The translations under genes and the position numbers were made by a program. A stretch of 64,000 nucleotides of DNA from Bdellovibrio sp. SKB1291214 (GTDB lineage Bacteria; Bdellovibrionota; Bdellovibrionia; Bdellovibrionales; Bdellovibrionaceae), in assembly GCF_002209355.2 (NCBI RefSeq), contig NZ_CP106855.1, forward strand, positions 3,348,001 through 3,412,000. The letters run 5' to 3'. The notes under the pieces are model-generated. The model was not told the origin of the DNA, made no database searches, and was given only the letters and a program-made list of their open reading frames with translations. Positions 58,194-64,000 of this stretch are shown here, piece after piece. Position 1 is the first letter of the stretch, and every line of letters starts with the position of its first letter.

Positions 58194-60098
58194 TTAAGGT
58201 TTTTTATTTCCGCCCGTCGAGTCCGTTACCAAGCGCAGATCGAATGAGCGATCATTGATCAAGTTTTGGATGTACAGCAATGATTGATACAGCTGTTGTT
58301 TTTCGAAGTTACCAAAGCGGAAGTTGATCGAATCAGATTTACGACCCGAGAATGTCATTTCGTACGTCACCAAATGTTCGAACTGAGAATCTGGAAGCAA
58401 CGTCAGGATGAAATAAGCACCGTGATCACGCCACATCGCAATTTTCTGCAAATTTCTGAAAGCCTCATAACGGGCTTTATCCGTCATGGCATTCTGCAAA
58501 AGGTATGAGAAGTTCATAGCGATTTTTTCGATCTTGCCACGTTTCAATTGATCCAAAGTTTCGCCTTTAGAATCCAAATAATCTGTGAACATTCTTTGAA
58601 CTTGCGACGTCGTATAGTTCGGCAGGGCCGCGTAAGCTTCAGGCATGATGCAAACCTGATGACGGAAGTAACCATTCACAATGTCGCCATCAGAGAAATC
58701 CCAGTGCTTCCAATCGATTTGACGATAAATCCACTCGGGCAAAACTTCCGCAGCGCGATTTTGCATTTTTCCGAAATCTTTTTTGGAAACGTTTCTCATA
58801 CGTGCTTCGTAAAAGTGCGATGCCGTTACCAAAGTTCCGGGAGTCCAAGCTGGATTTGAATTAAAGATGATGTGATCACCTTCTGTGATTTTATTACCCC
58901 AGATGCCATAGAAGATTTTAGATTGAGCCGTCTTTTGGTATGTATCCAAGATGTATTGCTTTTCAACGTTGTTTGAATCGTAGTTTTGCAATTTATTTTG
59001 AGAATACAAAGTGTTCGCTTCCAGGCGTAACAAGCTCATAGAAAGCTTATAGCGAGACATAATGTCGATGGAAGTATTGGAGCCCTTGAACACGCGATCG
59101 ATACGACGTTGTTCCGGTGGCAAGTTGTGATCTGCCATGTACATGTCTTCGATCTCTGACATATCCGTCAAAAGTTCGTTTTGTAATTCAGGGCGAGAAG
59201 CCGTCGGATCAATCACTTTCAAGTTTTTGAATTTCAATTTTTTAGACATGAAGTTGTTATAAGCTAACGCCGCATCTGGATTCTTCAAGTCGAATACGTA
59301 ATCCAGCATGAAGACGTCATTTAACGACTTACCAAAGTTCAAAGACGCCGGTTTCAAGTCAACCCAACGCTCGAGCTTTCTGTCGATCACACGAAGACCA
59401 ATAACTTTAAGTTTTCCAAGGTAATCAATAGAAGCACCGGCACCTGTTCCGCGGCTTCTCATGGTGATCAGCTTCACACGGATTTTATCGTTTTCCATAC
59501 GGTACAAGTGAATCATGAAATCACCCGACATATAGATGTGAGTAGATCCACCCAACTCGATTGTTGGATTCAAATCTGTCGCTCCGCCAATTGAGAAAAC
59601 GATATTTAATTTCCCTTGAAGAGCAACGAAGTCACCAATCTTCAACTTTTCCACAGCTTTTTGAGCTGTGAATGGAATGCGATTCAATGTGTAAGGCATC
59701 GCTTTGATAGAATCGCTTTGAGATTTGAACTGACGAGCAAAGTAAACTTCCGTGCCTTGTTCAACTTTGAATCCGAATGGCGTGATATCACCACTCATCA
59801 AATCGCCCACATCCACATTCGTCGTAAGGATATACTTGTCCAGGCGAGTGTAGTAACCATCCAGATAGGACGGTTCTGATTTCGCTTTGTATTTCAACGA
59901 AACGTTGAGTCCATCGATAAGATCACCGCTCAAACCAATTGTCGCGCCGATATCTTGTTTTGCGATTTGTTTGCGGATTTTTTCTAGAACTTTTGATGGT
60001 TCAAAAATGTCTAAGCCTGCGTGAGATTGAACGGGTACAGAAACAGAAAGAGTCAGTGCCAATACGGACAGAACTGACTTCCATGATGTCGTTTTCAA
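58194..60098 (-). CDS. Large exported protein of unknown function
   Basis: 634 residues with a signal peptide (VLALTLSVSVPVQSHAG, cleavage near 27). The mature part is a mixture of beta-rich segments (GATIGLSGDLIDGLNVSLKYKA, VYFARQFK, VKLITMRSRGTGAG) and helical charged segments. Cysteines are rare. No catalytic motif or known domain recognised. It stands alone with its own terminator. Periplasmic or cell-surface location is likely, and a role in predation is possible but unsupported. Confidence 0.65.
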   Translation of the reverse strand: MKTTSWKSVLSVLALTLSVSVPVQSHAGLDIFEPSKVLEKIRKQIAKQDIGATIGLSGDLIDGLNVSLKYKAKSEPSYLDGYYTRLDKYILTTNVDVGDLMSGDITPFGFKVEQGTEVYFARQFKSQSDSIKAMPYTLNRIPFTAQKAVEKLKIGDFVALQGKLNIVFSIGGATDLNPTIELGGSTHIYMSGDFMIHLYRMENDKIRVKLITMRSRGTGAGASIDYLGKLKVIGLRVIDRKLERWVDLKPASLNFGKSLNDVFMLDYVFDLKNPDAALAYNNFMSKKLKFKNLKVIDPTASRPELQNELLTDMSEIEDMYMADHNLPPEQRRIDRVFKGSNTSIDIMSRYKLSMSLLRLEANTLYSQNKLQNYDSNNVEKQYILDTYQKTAQSKIFYGIWGNKITEGDHIIFNSNPAWTPGTLVTASHFYEARMRNVSKKDFGKMQNRAAEVLPEWIYRQIDWKHWDFSDGDIVNGYFRHQVCIMPEAYAALPNYTTSQVQRMFTDYLDSKGETLDQLKRGKIEKIAMNFSYLLQNAMTDKARYEAFRNLQKIAMWRDHGAYFILTLLPDSQFEHLVTYEMTFSGRKSDSINFRFGNFEKQQLYQSLLYIQNLINDRSFDLRLVTDSTGGNKKP

Positions 60099-60186
60099 AG
60101 TTGCTTACTCCTGAATAGTTAGGACCCCAAGTCTATCCAGGTTTTGGCATATATCAAAATGCAGTGGGTCAAAATAGAGTATCGGC

Positions 60187-61191
60187 TCAACCTTGAGATT
60201 CCACGAAACGGGCAAACTTATTCACCCATTTTTCGTTCACGTTTACACAAGGAACCAAGTGATAGTCTTTGCCGCCGGCATGATGGAAAGTTTCTTCACC
60301 ACCAATACCGATTTCCTCCAATGTCTCGATACAATCTGCGACGAACGAGGGACATAGAACGGCGATGCTCTTTTTATCAGCAAGTTTTGCGATAGTTTCT
60401 TCTGTCGAAGGTTTCAACCACTCAGCACGGCCCAATCGTGATTGATACGAGAGACTCCATTGATCTTTCGAAAGACCCATTTTTGCTGCCATCGATGTGG
60501 CCGTCGCCAGGCACTGGGCGCGGTAACATGGCTTATTGCAGGCATTGGGTTGGATACAGCAGTCGGCGGTGGTTAGGCACCCTTGGTTTACTTTCACGTG
60601 GCTTTCGGGCAAGCCATGAAAGGAGAACAGGTAGTGACTGACTTCCTTTCCTTTTAAAAACTCTTGGGCAATTTCCACACCCGGGTCCACAAACGAAGGA
60701 TGTTGATAGAAATCGCGGATGCTTTTTACCTTGAAGTTCAGATGAAGCTTTTTGATCTGACGTTCAACCTCTCGCAGTGAAGATCCCGTTGTCGCATCAG
60801 CATATTGAGGATACATCGGAGCCAGTAAAACATGCTCGATTCCCGCCGCTGCAAACTCTTTTAATGCGGTTGGAATATCCGGATCGCTATAGCGCATACC
60901 CACTTTTACCAGATACTTGTCACCCAGTTCCTGTTGCAACATTTCTGCGAACTCCACCGTGTAAACAGTCAGCGGGGAGCCATTTTCCATCCAGATCTTC
61001 TTATAGTTTCCAGCAGAGATAGGCCCTCTCTTGGGAACGATCAAAAGATTTACTAACGGCCAACGTAAGATGAATGGCAGATTGATGACTTCCTTATCCA
61101 TCAAGAAATGTGTCAGATACTTTTTAACATCTGGAACTTCGTAAGAGCGAGGACTCCCGATGTTGAGTAGTAATACGCCTGTTTTAGCCAT
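60187..61191 (-). CDS. hemH: Ferrochelatase
   Basis: Inserts iron into protoporphyrin IX, final haem step. 334 residues from ATG 61191; the frame is open to 61212, but MAKTGVLLLNIGSPRS is the standard start. NIGSPRSYEVPDVKKYLTHFL, MRYSDPDIPTAL, the SFHGLPESH signature with the catalytic His, YQSRLGRAEWLKP and CPSFVADCIETLEEI are all present. Several cysteines (CLTTADCCIQPNACNKPCYRAQC) could bind an iron-sulphur cluster, as in some bacterial ferrochelatases. Overlaps the hemY stop (ATGGCTAA). Confidence 0.94.
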   Translation of the reverse strand: MAKTGVLLLNIGSPRSYEVPDVKKYLTHFLMDKEVINLPFILRWPLVNLLIVPKRGPISAGNYKKIWMENGSPLTVYTVEFAEMLQQELGDKYLVKVGMRYSDPDIPTALKEFAAAGIEHVLLAPMYPQYADATTGSSLREVERQIKKLHLNFKVKSIRDFYQHPSFVDPGVEIAQEFLKGKEVSHYLFSFHGLPESHVKVNQGCLTTADCCIQPNACNKPCYRAQCLATATSMAAKMGLSKDQWSLSYQSRLGRAEWLKPSTEETIAKLADKKSIAVLCPSFVADCIETLEEIGIGGEETFHHAGGKDYHLVPCVNVNEKWVNKFARFVESQG

Positions 61192-62395
61192 GTTGACTCG
61201 CGATCTCTTCACTTAAACGTTCACTGCGTTCTAAAATTTTACTAAGGCCAATTCCAGACAAGTAATTCCCATGCAGGAATAAACCTTCTGGTAATTTCGC
61301 TTTTGCCAATTCATTTTGAACTTTCTCAAGTTCAAGATCGTACATCGGCAAAGCTTTGTTCCAGCGGTTGATTTTTGCTTCTAAAATACTGTCTTGGCGT
61401 TTGAACAATTTTTTTCTTTCGGAGTTGATCAAATCCTTAAGGGCTTGATCGTTCAAATCCAAAAGATCCTGATTGTTATTGCCACCCATGATCCAAGTCT
61501 CGTTGTAGGTTTTATCACGACCTGCAAAGATATAAGGAGGCATCAACACACCTAAGGTGCGCAGACTCAATCCGCGGGGGATCAAGCAGCCAAAGCCTTT
61601 GTATTTTGTTTGAGATTTATCAAAGAACACCGTCGTGCTGATCAGTGAAGACATGCGCACGCGGTTTAAAAGAGCTGATATATCAGGAGAGTAAGATTTC
61701 AAAAGTTCTGCAGCGGCCGAAGCAGAAGTTGCGAGCGCGACAGGTCCCGCTACTTTTGAAATATCTAAATTTGAATTCAAGTGAATCTGAACGCCTAACT
61801 TTTTTAAAGCGGATTCCAGGTGATTCACAACATCTTGCATACCCCGAGGTCCTGTCATCATACCACGGAATTTTTCGCGGTCTTTGCTGAACATGGGTGA
61901 CAGAATGAGGGATGCGCTCAAGTCTTGAGGTTCGTTGGCGTAAATTCCCTGCATTGCAGGTCCCAACAAGAAACGCGTCGGTGCTTTACCCAAGCGGCGT
62001 AGCCCCCACGCTTCCAATGTTTCCATTGGTTTTGGCTTAAGAGAGGCTTTGGCGAACAGAACTCTGGGAACGACTTTGAAAGCCACTGCCAAAACTTCGA
62101 AAGGATTTAAGGGAACTGCTTTGGGAAAACCTCTAAAGATAAATCTTTTCTTAGAGGATTCCAGAGGGAACGCAGGCTCAAGACCGATATCTTGATAAAG
62201 TCTCTCCGAGCGATTGGATAGGATCATCGAGTTGGCGGCGCGTTCTGCCATTCCATGCTCTGTATAGTCTGTTCCCAAAAGTCCGCCTAAGCGAGAGGAC
62301 TTTTCGTGAAGCTCAACTTGAAATCCTTTTTGAGCAAGCTTTAGGGACAATGTAAGTCCGGCAAAGCCTGCTCCCACCACCGTGATCTTTTTCAT
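61184..62395 (-). CDS. hemY: Protoporphyrinogen oxidase (FAD-dependent, HemY type)
   Basis: Oxidises protoporphyrinogen IX to protoporphyrin IX. 403 residues of the FAD/amine-oxidase family: VVGAGFAGLTLSLKLAQKG dinucleotide fold with HEKSSRLGG, the GLRRLGKAPTRFLLGPAMQGIYANEP stretch and a C-terminal LPEGLFLHGNYLSGIGLSKIL. Shorter than most HemY (about 450-480), but the ends are intact. It uses oxygen or quinones, in contrast to the oxygen-independent HemN next to it. Overlaps hemN and hemH. Confidence 0.87.
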   Translation of the reverse strand: MKKITVVGAGFAGLTLSLKLAQKGFQVELHEKSSRLGGLLGTDYTEHGMAERAANSMILSNRSERLYQDIGLEPAFPLESSKKRFIFRGFPKAVPLNPFEVLAVAFKVVPRVLFAKASLKPKPMETLEAWGLRRLGKAPTRFLLGPAMQGIYANEPQDLSASLILSPMFSKDREKFRGMMTGPRGMQDVVNHLESALKKLGVQIHLNSNLDISKVAGPVALATSASAAAELLKSYSPDISALLNRVRMSSLISTTVFFDKSQTKYKGFGCLIPRGLSLRTLGVLMPPYIFAGRDKTYNETWIMGGNNNQDLLDLNDQALKDLINSERKKLFKRQDSILEAKINRWNKALPMYDLELEKVQNELAKAKLPEGLFLHGNYLSGIGLSKILERSERLSEEIASQHG

Positions 62396-63744
62396 ATCGA
62401 TTGAGAGAATATCTTAGTTTGAGGTTGTTTGGTCTTTAAGCGTTCATCAAAGAAGACGCAGGCGTTACGCAAAAACGGACGGCCTGCTTCAAGAACGACC
62501 AATTTATGATCTTTGATTACCAACAAATGGTCCTTGATCATCTCGGCCAAGAAATCAGAAGCTTGCGCTTCTTGTTCGGCGCTCAGGAAGTCCACTTCGA
62601 ACTCTGTCATCAATTTCAAGATCTGGCGACGACGGACTTGGTCCTCGTCGGTCAGAATGTGACCACGCATCGTCGGCAAAACGCCGTCGTTTAAGCATTG
62701 TTCGTATAAAGGCAATACCTTTTCATTTTGATGGAAGCTAAACGGAGTTTCAGAGATCGAAGAGACCCCCAGTCCTAAAAGGACGTCGGTTCTTTGATCG
62801 GTGTAACCCATAAAGTTTCTGTGCAGGCGCTTTTCATCCATCGCGATACTCAAGTTATCTGTCGGCAAGGCAAAGTGATCCATACCTACTTCGACATAAC
62901 CTGCTTTGATCAGGATGCCGCGAGCGATTTCGTACAACTCACGTTTTTCAGCAGCCTTTGGAAGATCTTCGTCTTTAAATAGACGTTGAGCAGGCTTAAT
63001 CCAAGGAACCAGCGCAAAACTGTACAGAGCAATACGATCTGGACGAAGTTTTACAGTGGCTTCAGCAGTTTCACGGATGGATTCTGCTGTTTGTTTTGCT
63101 AGGCCATAGATCAAGTCAAAATTCACAGACGTATAACCCAATTTGCGAGCTTCTTCTGAAAGGTTCGCTGTGATTTCTAAAGGTTGAATACGATTTACCA
63201 GACGTTGAACTTCAGGATTGAAATCCTGAACACCCATGCTGACACGATTAAAACCCAACGTGCGCAAAGCTTTAAGTTGTTCGGCGGTCGTACGACGAGG
63301 ATCCACTTCAATCGAACCTTCAAAGTGCTCAGTATCCAACTTGCAGTCATTTACGATCGGAGTCAGCAGACGAAGCAACGACTCTGAAGACAAGAACGTT
63401 GGAGTTCCACCACCCAAATGGATGTGTTTCAAAGGAGATTTCAAAAGCTCCGGAACTTGCTCAGTATAAAGTTTCCACTCTTTCAAGAGCATGTCGACGT
63501 AAGGGGACTCTTTGGTGTGGCTTTTCGTGATGATGTTATTGCAACCGCAGAAAGTACAAAGAGTTTCGCAGAAAGGGATGTGGATGTACAAAGACCAACC
63601 GCCATCACCTTTTTGCAACGTTGTTTTCAAATGGGATACCCATTGATCACGAGTGGGATTTGTTTCCCAGTAAGGAACTGTCGGATACGATGTGTAGCGC
63701 GGAGCCGGCACATCGTATTTGGCTAGTAAATTTTTGATCATCAT
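62392..63744 (-). CDS. hemN: Oxygen-independent coproporphyrinogen III oxidase
   Basis: Radical S-adenosylmethionine enzyme making protoporphyrinogen IX. 450 residues: YTSYPTVPYW near the start, the 4Fe-4S site IHIPFCETLCTFCGCNN (C-x3-C-x2-C), IHLGGGTPTFLS, GFNRVSMGVQDFNPEVQRLVNRIQ, INFDLIYGL-type stretch SVNFDLIYGLAKQT, and MDHFALPTDNLSIA typical of true HemN rather than HemW. Overlaps hemE by four bases. It can make haem at low oxygen, e.g. inside prey. Confidence 0.94.
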   Translation of the reverse strand: MMIKNLLAKYDVPAPRYTSYPTVPYWETNPTRDQWVSHLKTTLQKGDGGWSLYIHIPFCETLCTFCGCNNIITKSHTKESPYVDMLLKEWKLYTEQVPELLKSPLKHIHLGGGTPTFLSSESLLRLLTPIVNDCKLDTEHFEGSIEVDPRRTTAEQLKALRTLGFNRVSMGVQDFNPEVQRLVNRIQPLEITANLSEEARKLGYTSVNFDLIYGLAKQTAESIRETAEATVKLRPDRIALYSFALVPWIKPAQRLFKDEDLPKAAEKRELYEIARGILIKAGYVEVGMDHFALPTDNLSIAMDEKRLHRNFMGYTDQRTDVLLGLGVSSISETPFSFHQNEKVLPLYEQCLNDGVLPTMRGHILTDEDQVRRRQILKLMTEFEVDFLSAEQEAQASDFLAEMIKDHLLVIKDHKLVVLEAGRPFLRNACVFFDERLKTKQPQTKIFSQSI

Positions 63745-64000
63745 GAAAGCACCTCACGCACAGTCTCGATGAATAGTTTTACGTTTTTCTCTGGAGTTTT
63801 AGGAAGAACACCATGGCCCAATCCACAGACCCAACCAGCACGAGTTTCAAGGGACATGTCCTTCATGGGAGCCAGGAAATTTGCGACAGCTTTTTTGAAA
63901 TCGCCATCTTCCATAAATAACAAACTCTGATCGAAGTTACCTTGAACGAAGCCCTTGTTTTGAACTTTGAAGCACTCAGGGATGTAGCAGCGGTGATCAA
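63741..64000 (-). CDS. hemE: Uroporphyrinogen decarboxylase, C-terminal part
   Basis: First gene of the haem operon, cut by the right window edge: only the last 86 codons are here. Reading leftward in frame gives VQGNFDQSLLFMEDG (QGN as in HemE) and, near the end, GWVCGLGHGVLPKTPEKNVKLFIETVREVL, the HemE C-terminal signature. Overlaps hemN. Confidence 0.93.
   Translation of the reverse strand, partial: DHRCYIPECFKVQNKGFVQGNFDQSLLFMEDGDFKKAVANFLAPMKDMSLETRAGWVCGLGHGVLPKTPEKNVKLFIETVREVLS

Noticed and set aside
1-64000. tRNA, rRNA, CRISPR, insertion sequences, prophage
   Set aside because: I looked for TTCGA-type T-loops, repeat-spacer regularity, transposase motifs and phage genes and saw none. 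A tRNA scan would be the decisive test.

Overview
The window is chromosomal DNA of a predatory bacterium of the Bdellovibrio type. Four things support this. A DacB-type penicillin-binding protein overlaps a secreted ankyrin-repeat protein (55855-57836), matching the published prey-rounding enzyme and self-protection pair Bd3459/Bd3460. A lexA gene carries the Bdellovibrio-type operator TTAC-N3-GTAA (18713-18723). There are many exported peptidases and lipoproteins. Genes are packed tightly, with many overlapping ends. I see no insertion sequence, prophage, CRISPR array, tRNA or rRNA.

Layout. 1-3676 (minus): hldD, a phenylalanine-hydroxylase-like enzyme, a TrmJ-like methyltransferase and the edge of another gene. 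3851-9658: an S41 protease with an esterase, a lipoprotein, a divergent SelO-like pseudokinase and an outer-membrane protein with a glycine-rich insert. 9659-14936: an ATP-grasp-like protein, exonuclease III, FxsA, a transpeptidase, a TetR regulator and a small secreted protein behind a candidate sigma-54 promoter. 15209-22495: a DksA-like protein without zinc cysteines, a large surface protein, LexA, an M14 peptidase, an aldo/keto reductase, a ribosome hibernation factor, and ung with a probable frameshift at its 5' end.

22535-36028 is the metabolic core. It holds aroB, aroA, a fused aroK-aroD-aroE gene and aroC, followed by menB. ilvE comes next, then DAHP synthase with menG on the minus strand, and menF, menD and menH on the plus strand. 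Every shikimate-pathway step and most of the menaquinone branch can be assigned here. The order aroB, aroA, then aroK-D-E matches the domain order of the eukaryotic AROM protein.

36017-43815: two tandem trypsin-like lipoproteins, a palindromic repeat, an operon of adenosine deaminase, a DUF6624-like protein and proline iminopeptidase, then transketolase, a second repeat copy, glyoxalase I and another small secreted protein. 43925-50951: chemotaxis genes cheW, cheA, cheR and cheB, and a hybrid histidine kinase. 50948-57836: poly(A) polymerase/CCA-adding enzyme, a hydrolase, a DEAD-box helicase, an LrgA/LrgB pair, and the ankyrin-DacB pair. 58194-64000 (minus): a large exported protein of unknown function and a haem operon hemE-hemN-hemY-hemH, with hemE cut by the window edge.

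The most notable observations are the AROM-like gene order with its trifunctional fusion, the DacB/ankyrin pair, the SelO-like protein with arginine in place of the conserved lysine, the A8 tract that breaks the ung reading frame, hairpins that bury ribosome binding sites of small exported proteins, and a dispersed palindromic repeat of about 105 bp.
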